The notes: a model not told the origin generated them from the letters alone. Shown: positions 36,193 through 44,691, counted from the first letter of the stretch. The stretch: 64,000 bases of DNA from Streptomyces sp. PsTaAH-137 (GCF_003259365.1 NZ_QLLY01000004.1:496001-560000); one strand, 5' to 3'. Numbers and translations are program-made.

Positions 36193-36860
36193 GACTTCCG
36201 GCTTTCCGACCGGTGCATATTGCTGGATAGCATTGCAAACCCCCATGTCAGCCTTATTAGCTCTGCGCCGCTAGCAATGTCTCCACATCTACACGCACTG
36301 GAGAGGGGATGTCCAGCATTGTCCTGCCGGTTTTCCCGGTGTCCATGGTGCGGAAGTGACTTCTGCGGTAAAGAGATCTTGTCCCCCTCGTAGATCAACT
36401 CGCGAACTCGCACCGATCTAGATCGTTCTAACTTGGCCAAAAAACGACTCATCGATCGGTGTATTGCGGTCGACTGGCATTGTTCAGCTGTGGTCACCAG
36501 AGCGTCATAGCGGCCGCGGTGGGTACGTAATCGGAGAAGACCAGGGGCAGTTGGGATCCAGCACGATCCACCCGGAACCTGGTGGCGGACCCGGGCGTCA
36601 TAACCATCGACGGCCGTGCCCCATCCTCCCGTGGGGGAGACGGCGAGAAATACGCGGGACGGCAAACGCCAGGCGTCGCCACCCCACGCCAGGCTTTTAA
36701 AGGACACAGCAGGCGCTCGGACTATAGGGGTTACCCCTGCCTCAGGCCGACGGTTCCGGCTGGGGTCGGGCGCTCCAGCACGTACGCGCAGTGACTGATC
36801 GACACATGGTGTGATGTGGCCCATAGCGTTCTCTTCGGCTACGGAAAGGAACGAGCGCTC
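36193..36860. other. Non-coding divergent region
   Basis: About 670 bases between the divergent phosphatase and PrimPol-like genes, with lower G+C than its surroundings near 36193-36260 and 36360-36480. It contains a perfect 12-bp palindrome CGATCTAGATCG at 36414-36425 and a run AAAAAA near 36440. No open frame has Streptomyces codon bias. Promoters for both flanking genes must lie here. Confidence 0.6.
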
Positions 36861-37553
36861 ATGCGCGAGATCCTCGGAAGGCGACGCAGGCTCCTGTCCA
36901 GGCGTGACAGCGGGAAGTCTGACCTGATCAGCGCGGCCCTCACGTTCGCGACAGCGTGGCGGTGGCCGGTTCTGCCGGGCATCGGGCTCGAAGCGGCGGG
37001 GCGTCGTGACGGCGTCCGGTGCGCGTGCCCGGACCCGGAGTGCACGGTGCCGGGCGCGCACCCCTTCGACCCGGGGTTGCTCGCCGCGACGACCGATGAG
37101 CGCATGGTCCGCTGGTGGTGGACCAACCGCCCCAAGGCGCCGATCGTGCTCGCGACGGGCGCCTCGGGAGGCACGGAGGGGCGCGCGCCCTGCGCCGTGA
37201 GCCTGCCGGCCGTCGCGGGTGCCCGCGCGCTCGCCGCGCTCGACCGCAAGGAGATCCGGCTCGGTCCGGTGATCGCGACCCCGGAGCGGCTCTTCATCCT
37301 CGTGGCGCCGTACTCCATGGAGCAGCTGGGCGAGCTGCTGTACGCGCAGGACTTCGTCCCCGGCTCCCTGCGCTTCCACGGCGAGGGCGGCTACGTGGCC
37401 CTGCCGCCGTCCTGTACGGGCGCCGGACAGGTCCGCTGGGAGCGCGCGCCGCTGCCGGGTTCGGCGGCGCCCTGGGTGCCCGATGTGGAGGCCGTGGTCG
37501 ACGCGGTCGTGGACGCCCTCACTCGTACGGGTGTGAGCGCGCCCGAGTTGTAG
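36861..37553 (+). CDS. PrimPol-like protein (bifunctional primase/polymerase N-terminal domain family)
   Basis: 230 residues, ATG at 36861 preceded by GGAAAGGA. WPVLPGIGLEAAGRRDGVRC, CACPDPECTVPGAHPFDPG and RWWWTNRPKAPIVLATG match the N-terminal PrimPol domain (PF09250) of actinobacterial proteins, and GGYVALPPS is the late motif. The catalytic Asp-x-Asp that is clear in the two other PrimPols of this window (VVDLDKP and GVDLDTK) is not recognisable here, so it may be a non-catalytic relative. A Cys/His cluster (CACPDPEC) could bind zinc. Chromosomal single-copy gene, not in an element. Confidence 0.8.
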   Translation: MREILGRRRRLLSRRDSGKSDLISAALTFATAWRWPVLPGIGLEAAGRRDGVRCACPDPECTVPGAHPFDPGLLAATTDERMVRWWWTNRPKAPIVLATGASGGTEGRAPCAVSLPAVAGARALAALDRKEIRLGPVIATPERLFILVAPYSMEQLGELLYAQDFVPGSLRFHGEGGYVALPPSCTGAGQVRWERAPLPGSAAPWVPDVEAVVDAVVDALTRTGVSAPEL

Positions 37554-37609
37554 GGGTATCGGGCGCGCGGCGAGCCGTCGTGCGGGGTGTGCGCCGATAT
37601 CTTCGGCGC

Positions 37610-38269
37610 ATGCCTGCCGCGCCACCCCGCCCCGACGTTCCGCACCGGCCCGAGCAGGAGCGTCCCCACGCGCGTCTGCGGCTGTTCGGGCTGCTCGCCG
37701 TGGTGGTGCTCACCGCCGCACTGCCGCTGGCGGGCGCGACCGCGGGGCCGGTGGACGACGGGCCCGCGCGGCCGGTCGCGGAGCAGGCCGGATCGCCCCG
37801 GTCGGGCACGGCGGACAAGGTCGACGACTCCCCCGCCCGGGACGCCACGAGCCCGGACGCCGCCGCCCCGGACGGGCGGCCGCCCCAGGAGCCCTCGCTC
37901 CTCAAGAGCCTCGGCCTGGGCCTCGCCACGGCCACCCAGTGCGGCCCGCAACTCGCCTCCCCGGACGGCGTCGAGGCGCAGACGTGTGTCCTGACCCAGG
38001 GGCGGGACACGTGGGCGCGGACCTACTACCGCAATGCGACCGGCGCGGAAATTGGCGCTGTCCTGACCCTGATGGCGCCCGGCGGACGCACGGTGCAGAT
38101 CCACTGCGCGGTGGGTGCGGAGGACGAGCCCGGCCTGTGCGAGACGCCCCGGGAGCGGACCACGGGGCGGGCCGCGGAGTACGCGGCGGTGGCGGAGTAC
38201 GCGGCGACCGGCGACGGGCCGCTGCTGCTGCGCTCGGGCAGCAATTCGGCGCCCGCGCAGGGGCGTTGA
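37610..38269 (+). CDS. Predicted secreted or anchored protein, unknown function
   Basis: 219 residues. A basic, proline-rich N terminus leads to one hydrophobic segment (LRLFGLLAVVVLTAALPLAG), then a disordered Asp/Pro/Ala-rich region and a globular C-terminal part from about residue 110 with three cysteines (ATQCGPQL, AQTCVLTQG, IHCAVGA and GLCETP make four in pairs). The cysteine pairs suggest disulfides in an exported domain. The ATG at 37610 is used; no strong ribosome-binding site is seen. Family not recognised. Confidence 0.7.
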   Translation: MPAAPPRPDVPHRPEQERPHARLRLFGLLAVVVLTAALPLAGATAGPVDDGPARPVAEQAGSPRSGTADKVDDSPARDATSPDAAAPDGRPPQEPSLLKSLGLGLATATQCGPQLASPDGVEAQTCVLTQGRDTWARTYYRNATGAEIGAVLTLMAPGGRTVQIHCAVGAEDEPGLCETPRERTTGRAAEYAAVAEYAATGDGPLLLRSGSNSAPAQGR

Positions 38270-38300
38270 GCCGCCTCGCCGGCAGGCGGACATGAAAGCG

Positions 38301-38338
38301 CCCGGTTGCTGGCGACGGGGGATGCACCAGCAACCGGG
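38301..38338 (+). terminator. Terminator hairpin
   Basis: CCCGGTTGCTGG at 38301-38312 pairs perfectly with CCAGCAACCGGG at 38327-38338 around a 14-base loop, about 30 bases after the upstream stop codon. Confidence 0.8.
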
Positions 38339-38518
38339 CTACTTGAACGGTAACAAGAGATCGGCAGTTAGCAAATTCGATCTCTTCTATTCGGACATGG
38401 ATTTACCTGCAACTACTGGGAGTTGTGACAGGAGTCACCCAGTCCGAACGGCGTGTTCCCGGACCCCGAGCTGCTGACCGGTCGGTCAGCTCGGGACGGT
38501 CCCCGCGGAGGCTGTGGA
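38339..38518. other. A+T-rich convergent gap with two further inverted repeats
   Basis: The gap is clearly poorer in G+C than its neighbours around 38340-38430. It holds AAGAGATCG (38355-38363) mirrored by CGATCTCTT (38378-38386), and GTGAC (38425-38429) mirrored by GTCAC (38434-38438). No open frame fits. It might encode a small RNA or contain protein-binding sites; I cannot decide. Confidence 0.4.
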
Positions 38519-39481
38519 TCAGCTGAGGGTCACCTGGCGGTTGGTGAGTCCCCCGCGCGCGCGACGCTCGTCAGCGGTCAGCGGTGCGTCCGTGGCGAGC
38601 GCGGCGGCGAGCCGCTCGGCGAACTCGGCGGCGGGCTTCTCGATGTCGTCGGCCTTGACCGCGCTCGGCAGGTCCCACACCGGCACCGTCAGACCGTGCG
38701 CCCGGAAGGAGCCGACGAGCCGGGTGCCCTCGCCGAGCGAGGACGTGCCGGCCGCGTGCAGCCGCGCGAGCGCGTCGAGGAGCTTCTCCTCGGGGTGCGG
38801 CATGACCCAGCGCAGGTGGTTCTTCTCCGGGGTCTCGCACCAGTAGGCGCTGTCCACACCGGCCAGCTTCACGGTCGGGATGGCCGCGGCGTTGGCCCGC
38901 TCCAGGGAGGCGGCCACCTCGCCCGACGCGTTCTCCGAGTCCGGGACCCAGAACTCGAAGCCCGTGTGCACGACCGGCTCGAAAGCGCCCTCGGGGTCGA
39001 GGACGTCCTGAAGACGCGGTCCGTCCGCCGGCGCGCGCCGGGCCTGCACGGGGTTGCCCGGCTCGGCCTCCAGGGCGCGCAGCAGGGTGTCGGCGAGGTC
39101 GCGGCTGAGGTCGCCGGACGACGTGTCGTTCTGCAGGCCCAGCAGGACCGAGCCGTCGTCGCGGCGCAGCGCGGGCCACGCCATGGGCAGCACGGTCGCG
39201 AGGGCGACCGAGGGGACACCGTCGGGCAGGCCGTCCTTCAGCGTCAGCTCGACGGTCGCCGCGGGCACCAGCTCGCGCAGCGCCACCCAGTCGCCCTCGC
39301 CCGGCAGGTTCTCGAAGGGGCGCTGCACCAGCTCGGTCACCGCGTGCGCGGCGGCCCGGCCGTGGCAGGCCTTGTAGCGGCGGCCGCTGCCGCAGGGGCA
39401 GGGTTCGCGGGCGCCGACGACCGGGATCGTCCCGTCGGTGACGTGCGGCTTGCCCTTGGTCTGGGGGCGCTTCTTGGCCAT
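38519..39481 (-). CDS. SEC-C motif protein (DUF5926-like)
   Basis: 320 residues. A basic N terminus MAKKRPQTKGKPH leads to a SEC-C zinc motif at about residues 27-45 (REPCPCGSGRRYKACHG, the CxCxn(C/H)C/H pattern found at the SecA C terminus). The rest is a single soluble domain of unknown function seen throughout actinobacteria (DUF5926). SEC-C motifs bind zinc and can contact ribosomes or SecB. No neighbour suggests a pathway. A GGGAG sequence precedes the ATG. Confidence 0.85.
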   Translation of the reverse strand: MAKKRPQTKGKPHVTDGTIPVVGAREPCPCGSGRRYKACHGRAAAHAVTELVQRPFENLPGEGDWVALRELVPAATVELTLKDGLPDGVPSVALATVLPMAWPALRRDDGSVLLGLQNDTSSGDLSRDLADTLLRALEAEPGNPVQARRAPADGPRLQDVLDPEGAFEPVVHTGFEFWVPDSENASGEVAASLERANAAAIPTVKLAGVDSAYWCETPEKNHLRWVMPHPEEKLLDALARLHAAGTSSLGEGTRLVGSFRAHGLTVPVWDLPSAVKADDIEKPAAEFAERLAAALATDAPLTADERRARGGLTNRQVTLS

Positions 39482-39587
39482 CTTGGGTGTCTCCCGGATA
39501 CGGCTCGCTTGCGTACGGGCGCGAGCCTAGCCCCTCGTACCGACACCGGTGGGACTCCGCCCGCCCACCGGCCACCGGGGACCCGGG

Positions 39588-40139
39588 TCAGCCCAGGTCG
39601 TCGAAGGCGTCCGCGAAGCCGAGGCCGGCCAGGTCCGTGACGGGAGGTGAGGCGATGCGCGTCGCGAAGTCGTCGCGGCGGTGCGCCGTCGCCCGGGCGT
39701 GCACGTCTTTGTGTACGACCACCCAGACGGTGACCTCGCCCCGCCGGTCGTCCCGTACGCCCCAGTCGTCGGCGAGCGCCGAGATGATGTTGAGCCCGCG
39801 GCCGCCGCGCGCCGTGACCGACGGCGTGGCCGGAACGGGGCGCGTCGGGCCTCCGCCGTCCGTCACCTCGACCGTCAGGCAGCCGCGGTCGTCCACCCGC
39901 CACGCGGCCCGTACGTCGCCGTCCCCGGCCAGTTCGTCGCCCAGTGGCCTGCCGTGCCGGCAGGCATTGCTGAGCAGTTCGGAAAGGATCAGAACCGCAT
40001 CGTCGACGACCGCTTCCGGCACACCGCTGATACGGAGCTGATCACGCATCCGGTGTCGTGCCTCGCCCACGCCGGCAGGGCCATGGGGTACGGCCATGCT
40101 CGACGAAGCGGGCACCTCCTGTGCCACCACCAACGCCAC
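39588..40139 (-). CDS. Anti-sigma-factor-like ATPase (HATPase_c_2)
   Basis: 183 residues. N-box LILSELLSNACRHG, G1 box VEVTDGGGPTRP, G2 box RGGRGLNIISALADDW, then a short C-terminal extension rich in His/Arg/Asp. The GTG at 40139 is preceded at the right distance by AAAGGAGGT, the strongest ribosome-binding site in this region, so this start is firm even though the frame stays open far upstream. Same class as the protein at 32657. Its sigma or STAS partner is not adjacent. Confidence 0.88.
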   Translation of the reverse strand: MALVVAQEVPASSSMAVPHGPAGVGEARHRMRDQLRISGVPEAVVDDAVLILSELLSNACRHGRPLGDELAGDGDVRAAWRVDDRGCLTVEVTDGGGPTRPVPATPSVTARGGRGLNIISALADDWGVRDDRRGEVTVWVVVHKDVHARATAHRRDDFATRIASPPVTDLAGLGFADAFDDLG

Positions 40140-40297
40140 CCCCGAGACCTCCTTTGCCCCACGCCACGGTGTGGATGCCCCAATGGACTGGACCGGAAAC
40201 CGGCCAATCCCTGTGCGGTGACGCACTCGTAACGATCGAATACGGAACGAACGCGCCGGGGCACACCCTGTGACGTTCGGGGTGAAGGTGGCCGGAA

Positions 40298-41101
40298 TCA
40301 GCTTCTGCCGAGGTGCTGCAGTACAGCCGCGGGGCGGTTGGTGATGATCGCGTCGACGCCGAGCCGGACGCAGAGGTCGATGTCCTCGGGCTCGTTCACC
40401 GTCCAGACGTGCACCTGGTGACCCGCGCGAGCGAGCTTTTCCACGTAACCGGGGTGGCTGCGCAGGATCCGGATGCCGGGCCCCGCGATCCGTACGCCCT
40501 TGGGGAGGCGTCCCTCGCGGTGGCGCGGCGAGACGAACTGCATCAGGTAGACCGTCGGCAGCGTCGGTGACGCCTCCTGGACACGCAGCAGGGAGCGCGA
40601 GGAGAAGCTCATGACGCGTACGGGGGAGGGCTCGTCCGGCGGCGGCGCGTCCAGGCCGAACCGCTTGAGCAGGAGCAGCAGCCGCTCCTCGACCTGGCCC
40701 GCCCACCGGGTGGGGTGCTTGGTCTCGATGGCCAGCTCCACGCGGCGGCCCGCGTCGGCGACCAGTTCGAGGAGCCGCTCCAGGGTCAGTACGGAGGTGT
40801 CGGCCGCGCTGCCCGCCCAGTCGGGGCCCTCCTCGCTGTCCTTCCAGGAGCCGAAGTCGAGGGTGGCCAGGTCGGCGAGTTCCAGTGCGGAGACGGCCCC
40901 GCGGCCGTTCGACGTACGGTTGACGCGCCGGTCGTGGACGCAGACCAGATGGCCGTCCGCGGTCAGCCGCACATCGCATTCGAGCGCGTCCGCACCGTCC
41001 TCGATCGCCTTTCTGTACGCGGCCAGGGTGTGCTCGGGAGCGTCCTCCGAGGCTCCGCGGTGGGCGACGACCTGGATGCGTTGCTGTGGTGCGTGGGTCA
41101 C
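40298..41101 (-). CDS. Glycerophosphodiester phosphodiesterase family protein
   Basis: 267 residues of a TIM-barrel GDPD. Catalytic motifs: VVAHRGASEDAPEHTLAAY (His-Arg and the Glu), ALECDVRLTADGHLVCVHDR (Glu, Asp and second His), ELAIETKHP, and the barrel end VHVWTVNEPEDIDLCVRLGV. No signal peptide, so it is cytoplasmic, unlike secreted GlpQ. It hydrolyses glycerophosphodiesters to glycerol 3-phosphate and an alcohol. The GTG at 41101 starts the domain; upstream open frame is not coding. Divergent from the HtrA gene across a 361-base gap. Confidence 0.93.
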   Translation of the reverse strand: MTHAPQQRIQVVAHRGASEDAPEHTLAAYRKAIEDGADALECDVRLTADGHLVCVHDRRVNRTSNGRGAVSALELADLATLDFGSWKDSEEGPDWAGSAADTSVLTLERLLELVADAGRRVELAIETKHPTRWAGQVEERLLLLLKRFGLDAPPPDEPSPVRVMSFSSRSLLRVQEASPTLPTVYLMQFVSPRHREGRLPKGVRIAGPGIRILRSHPGYVEKLARAGHQVHVWTVNEPEDIDLCVRLGVDAIITNRPAAVLQHLGRS

Positions 41102-41462
41102 CGCGTCATGGTGCCACCGCGCGGCGTGACGGCGAGAAAGTTCGGCCGTGCAGGTGCGCCCGTTTCGTCCGACATAAAGGATGTCATCGGGCGCACAGGA
41201 TCGTCTTATGGTGCCCTGACGTCCCGTGGGAAAAGCTGACGGCGTACAACAGCACAACTGGACCGTGACAGGACCATGCCGACGTGGTGAGCGACGGCGG
41301 GCGTATCGCGGCCGCTGTCCGGATCGAAGCGGGCTGTGACAATCGAGAGCGATCGCATAGCGATGGCAATGGATCGTCCTGGATCGCTTCAGCCCGAAGA
41401 AGATCGGGTACCCGCACAACCTGACTGGCGACACGACAGCCGTGGATCGAGGAGAGAAAGCT
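41102..41462. other. Non-coding gap between divergent GDPD and HtrA genes
   Basis: 361 bases without a gene. The part 41340-41400 has repeated GATCG words (GAGCGATCGCATAGCGATGG, TGGATCG twice), including the palindrome GCGATCGC. The region must hold the promoters of both flanking genes. No other structure is seen. Confidence 0.5.
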
Positions 41463-42959
41463 GTGAGCACCGAGAACGAGGGCACTTCGGTCCCCCCTGC
41501 CCCGTCCGCACCTCCCGTGCCGGTGGACGCTCCCGCTGCTCCCGCACCGCCCGCGCCGGGGTCCGCCCCGTCGGCTCCCCAGGGGGCCGGGTACGACACG
41601 GTGAGCCAGGGAGCGGTGCCCGGCGACCATGGGGCGCCGGGTGAGCGGCAGGAAGCACAGAGCGCGCCCGGGGCGTACGGCGAGCAGAGTGCGCCCGCCG
41701 CGAGCAGTTCCCCGGTGGGCGACTGGCCGCCCCCGCCGCCGGCTGTTCCCGCCTACGCGTCGGGCGGTGGCGCGGGCGGCGCCGACGGGACGGCGTGGGG
41801 CGCCTCCTACCAGCAGCCGCAGCCCAAGAAGGACGGCAAGCGCGGCGGTCTCCTCGCCGGGATCATCGCGGCCGCGCTGGTCGCGGGCGTCGTCGGCGGC
41901 GGCGTCGGCTACTGGGCGGCGGAGCGCAACGACGACGGCGGCAGCGGTTCCACGACCGTCTCCGCCTCCAGCCCCGCCGACGTCAAGCGCGACCCGGGCA
42001 CCGTCGCGGGCGTGGCCGCCAAGGCGCTGCCCAGCACGGTCACCATCGAGGCCGAGGGCAGCAACGGCGAGGGCGGCACGGGCACCGGCTTCGTGTACGA
42101 CAAGGAAGGCCACATCCTCACCAACAACCACGTGGTGGCGGAGGCCGTGGACGGCGGCAAGCTGTCGGCGACGTTCTCGAACGGCAAGAAGTACGACGCC
42201 GAGGTGATCGGCCACGCGCAGGGCTACGACGTCGCGGTCATCAAGCTGAAGAACGCGCCGAACGACCTCAAGCCGCTTCCCCTGGGCAACTCCGACAAGA
42301 TCGCGGTCGGCGACTCGACCATCGCGATCGGCGCGCCCTTCGGCCTGTCGAACACGGTGACGACGGGCATCATCTCCGCCAAGGACCGCCCGGTGGCCTC
42401 CAGCGACGGTTCCAGCGGCAGCAAGGCCTCGTACATGAGCGCCCTGCAGACCGACGCCTCGATCAACCCGGGCAACTCCGGCGGCCCGCTCCTGGACGGC
42501 AGCGGGAACGTGATCGGCATCAACTCCGCCATCCAGTCCGCCTCCAGCGGCGGCCTCGGCGGTTCGGGCCAGTCCGGCTCGATCGGCCTCGGCTTCGCCA
42601 TCCCGATCAACCAGGCCGACATGGTCGCCCAGCAGCTGATCAAGACCGGCGAGCCGGTCTACCCCGTCATCGGCGCCACCGTCTCCATGGACGAGAACAC
42701 CAGCGGGGCGACCATCACCGAGCAGGGCGCGGGCGGCTCCGCGGCCGTCACGCCGAACGGCCCGGCGGCCAAGGCGGGCCTCAAGTCCGGCGACACGATC
42801 ACCAAGCTCGACGACACGGTGGTCGACTCGGGCCCGACCCTGATCGGCCAGATCTGGACGCACAAGCCCGGCGACACCGTGAAGCTCACGTACACGCGTG
42901 ACGGCAAGGAGCACACGGTGGACGTGACCCTCGGCGAACGCAAGGGCGACAGCAGCTGA
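41463..42959 (+). CDS. HtrA/DegP-like membrane-anchored serine protease with PDZ domain
   Basis: 498 residues. A long Pro/Ala-rich cytoplasmic N terminus (about 1-120) precedes one membrane helix (GGLLAGIIAAALVAGVVGGG), then the trypsin-like domain with the catalytic triad His223 (TNNHVV), Asp256 (GYDVAVIKL) and Ser339 (NPGNSGGPLL), and a C-terminal PDZ domain (GPAAKAGLKSGDTITKLDD). All catalytic residues are present. Role: quality control or regulated cleavage of envelope proteins. The GTG at 41463 has GAGGAGAG upstream. It is followed by tRNA-Ser and the integrated element. Confidence 0.94.
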   Translation: MSTENEGTSVPPAPSAPPVPVDAPAAPAPPAPGSAPSAPQGAGYDTVSQGAVPGDHGAPGERQEAQSAPGAYGEQSAPAASSSPVGDWPPPPPAVPAYASGGGAGGADGTAWGASYQQPQPKKDGKRGGLLAGIIAAALVAGVVGGGVGYWAAERNDDGGSGSTTVSASSPADVKRDPGTVAGVAAKALPSTVTIEAEGSNGEGGTGTGFVYDKEGHILTNNHVVAEAVDGGKLSATFSNGKKYDAEVIGHAQGYDVAVIKLKNAPNDLKPLPLGNSDKIAVGDSTIAIGAPFGLSNTVTTGIISAKDRPVASSDGSSGSKASYMSALQTDASINPGNSGGPLLDGSGNVIGINSAIQSASSGGLGGSGQSGSIGLGFAIPINQADMVAQQLIKTGEPVYPVIGATVSMDENTSGATITEQGAGGSAAVTPNGPAAKAGLKSGDTITKLDDTVVDSGPTLIGQIWTHKPGDTVKLTYTRDGKEHTVDVTLGERKGDSS

Positions 42960-43002
42960 CGGCCCCACCACAGGGACCCGCTACCCTGGTCCCCGCGCCA
43001 CG

Positions 43003-43017
43003 ACGGCTGTCAGCCGT
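43003..43017 (+). terminator. Short hairpin between htrA-like gene and tRNA-Ser
   Basis: ACGGCT at 43003-43008 pairs with AGCCGT at 43012-43017 around three bases, inside a larger GGGGCGC/GCGCC context. It could end the protease transcript before the tRNA gene. Weak evidence. Confidence 0.35.
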
Positions 43018-43029
43018 TCAGGGGCGCGG

Positions 43030-43114
43030 GGTGGGTTGCCCGAGCGGCCTAAGGGAACGGTCTTGAAAACCGTCGTGGCGAGAGTCACCGTGGGTTCAAA
43101 TCCCACACCCACCG
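43030..43114 (+). tRNA. tRNA-Ser (anticodon UGA), attachment site of the element
   Basis: Acceptor GGTGGGT (43030-43036) pairs with ACCCACC (43107-43113), discriminator G43114, no encoded CCA. Anticodon stem ACGGT/ACCGT (43057-43061, 43069-43073) encloses loop CTTGAAA with anticodon TGA at 43064-43066. A long variable arm and TTCAAAT T-loop complete a class II serine tRNA. The 3' part from 43059 on is repeated exactly at 57840-57896, so the gene is kept intact by the integrated element. Confidence 0.96.
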
Positions 43115-43115
43115 C
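43059..43115 (+). repeat. attL, 57-bp core within tRNA-Ser
   Basis: Identical over 57 bases to 57840-57896. It runs from the base pair before the anticodon loop to one base past the discriminator. The base before differs (C here, T at attR) and a two-base indel follows the core, after which AGCAGGT matches again. Confidence 0.95.
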
Positions 43116-43118
43116 GTA

Positions 43119-43214
43119 GCAGGTCAGAGGCTTGCAGGTCAGAAGGGGTGTCCCTCTCCAGAGGGGCACCCCTTCTGCATGACCGTGTCCCACCCTGTTC
43201 CGGCTGTGTCCCAC
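43119..43214. repeat. Candidate arm-type sites for integrase/excisionase
   Basis: Two pairs of direct repeats lie between attL and int: GCAGGTCAG at 43119-43127 and 43134-43142, and GTGTCCCACC at 43184-43193 and 43205-43214 (21-base period). A third GCAGGTCAG occurs at 44963-44971 inside the octamer array, and the variant GCAGGTGAG at 57898-57906 just outside attR. Spacing of one and a half to two helical turns suits Int or Xis binding. Confidence 0.45.
43141..43176 (+). terminator. Element-borne terminator after tRNA-Ser
   Basis: AGAAGGGGTG at 43141-43150 pairs perfectly with CACCCCTTCT at 43167-43176, with CCCTCT/AGAGGG pairing inside the loop. It also lies just after the int stop on the other strand and so can serve both. 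A similar hairpin lies at the same distance beyond attR. Confidence 0.8.
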
Positions 43215-43251
43215 CGTTGACCAGCGCGTGCGGCCAACCTGCGGCCAGGAT

Positions 43252-44628
43252 TCAGGCCCCCTTGGGCTGCCCCTCGTGTTCTGCCAACCCTCGCTCGATC
43301 AGGGCGTTCATCTTGGCTTCCTCGCCGTCCAGCACCTTGGCGTAGTAGCGCTGGAGGACCGCCACGCTCTGGCCCGCCCGCCGTGCGGTCTCGGCGAGGC
43401 TCACTCCGGAGCGAAGCCAGAACGACACGCAGGCGTGCCGCAGGTCGTACGGGATCGCGGCCAGCGGTGAGGCAACCTGCGCGGCCGTGAGCGCCGTCCT
43501 GCGTGCTTCCTTCCACGCGGCCCCGTACTCCTGCGAGCGGATCGGACCGCCCCGTACAGCGCTGAACAGGCGGCCCTCGGCCGTGGTTCCGAAAGCGTCG
43601 AGATGGGCGCGCAGGATGGCAACCAGGACCGGAGGGATAGGAACGGGCCGGACCGCACGTCGGGCCCGATGCTTCAACTGCCGCTCCTCGTAGGGCTTGC
43701 CGTCGTCCGTCCACGCGGACCCCACTTGTGGACGGGCGCCGGCCAGCATGAGCCGCCCCCACCCTTCTGCGGGGAGGTCGCACTGGTCCTCGCTCAGCAT
43801 GGAGACTTCCTCGGGACGCATCGCGGCGTAGTAGATGCAGGCGAAGAACGCGACCAGGTGGGCACCACGCGGTCCCTGTGCGCGGACCGCGTCCAGCAGC
43901 GCCCGTGCTTGCGCAGGCGTGGCGACGCTGCGAGCGTCCAATTCCTCTACCGCCTTGGGCGTCTCCCAGTGCACGCGCATCAGCGGATTGCCCGGCAGCA
44001 ACTCGTTTTCCACGGCCAGGCGTAGGCAGTTGCTCAGCACGGCACGGCGACGCCGGAACGTGTTGGCAGCAGCCGCTTTGCCGTCTTGGCGCTTGGCCAG
44101 GTGTTCCAGGACGGTGCGGACGCGCCGGGCGCTGTCCAGGTCGACCACGGCCGGCGCGTTCCGCTCCACCCACGTCAGGGCTTGGGCTTCTGCTTCAGGT
44201 ACTTCCTGGTTGTGCCGTCCGGCGTTGAACGCCCACTGATAGAGGGCGCGTCGCAAGAGGTCGTCCGCTGGGCGCCCTTTCCCCGCCGGGCAGAGCGCCA
44301 TCGTGGCGATAGTCAGACTCTCCGCGATGCTGGCCCTGTGCTTTGCCGCCGCCGTCGGCCACTTCCGTGCTGCGTGAGCGCGAGCGTGGGCGTACCAACT
44401 CGTGCGGTTCCGCTCGCGCACTTCTGTAACGGGAAGCCCGGTCTCCGTGTCGAACGGCTCACCTTTCCGTGTTGCCGTCAGGAGTTCCGCCCGGCGCGCG
44501 TCCGCGAGGGTCTTGGTAGCGAACTTCTCTTGGTGCTCCGTTGTGTCGACCTTCCAGCGGAGCTGGAAAGGGGCCGCCTTGCTGGGACGCTTGCGGACGC
44601 TCCAAATGCGCACGTCATAGCTGTGCAT
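43252..44628 (-). CDS. int: Tyrosine site-specific recombinase (integrase)
   Basis: 458 residues. A SAM-like N-terminal domain (about 70-220) precedes the catalytic domain. Arg I is in FACIYYAAMRPEEVSML; the box II region reads IPYDLRHACVSFWLRSG, where the usual first His is Tyr but Arg and His of LRH remain; the tyrosine nucleophile is in SVAVLQRYYAKVLDGEE, with Gln replacing the usual His of GH. These substitutions are common in actinobacterial element integrases. Position 137 bases from attL and orientation toward the att site fit. It catalyses integration into, and with Xis excision from, tRNA-Ser(UGA). Confidence 0.95.
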   Translation of the reverse strand: MHSYDVRIWSVRKRPSKAAPFQLRWKVDTTEHQEKFATKTLADARRAELLTATRKGEPFDTETGLPVTEVRERNRTSWYAHARAHAARKWPTAAAKHRASIAESLTIATMALCPAGKGRPADDLLRRALYQWAFNAGRHNQEVPEAEAQALTWVERNAPAVVDLDSARRVRTVLEHLAKRQDGKAAAANTFRRRRAVLSNCLRLAVENELLPGNPLMRVHWETPKAVEELDARSVATPAQARALLDAVRAQGPRGAHLVAFFACIYYAAMRPEEVSMLSEDQCDLPAEGWGRLMLAGARPQVGSAWTDDGKPYEERQLKHRARRAVRPVPIPPVLVAILRAHLDAFGTTAEGRLFSAVRGGPIRSQEYGAAWKEARRTALTAAQVASPLAAIPYDLRHACVSFWLRSGVSLAETARRAGQSVAVLQRYYAKVLDGEEAKMNALIERGLAEHEGQPKGA

Positions 44629-44691
44629 CGTGCTCCTACGTACAGGAGGGGACCCAGCCTCTAGGCGGGTCCCCTCTGGGGCGGTCGACTG

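Noticed and set aside
36308..36358. Tiny frame MSSIVLPVFPVSMVRK after GGAGAGG
   Set aside because: Only 16 codons; a ribosome-binding-like GGAGAGG alone is not enough in a long promoter region.
41184..42971. 595-codon reverse frame opposite the HtrA gene
   Set aside because: Shadow of the protease gene, which has a full catalytic triad and PDZ domain.
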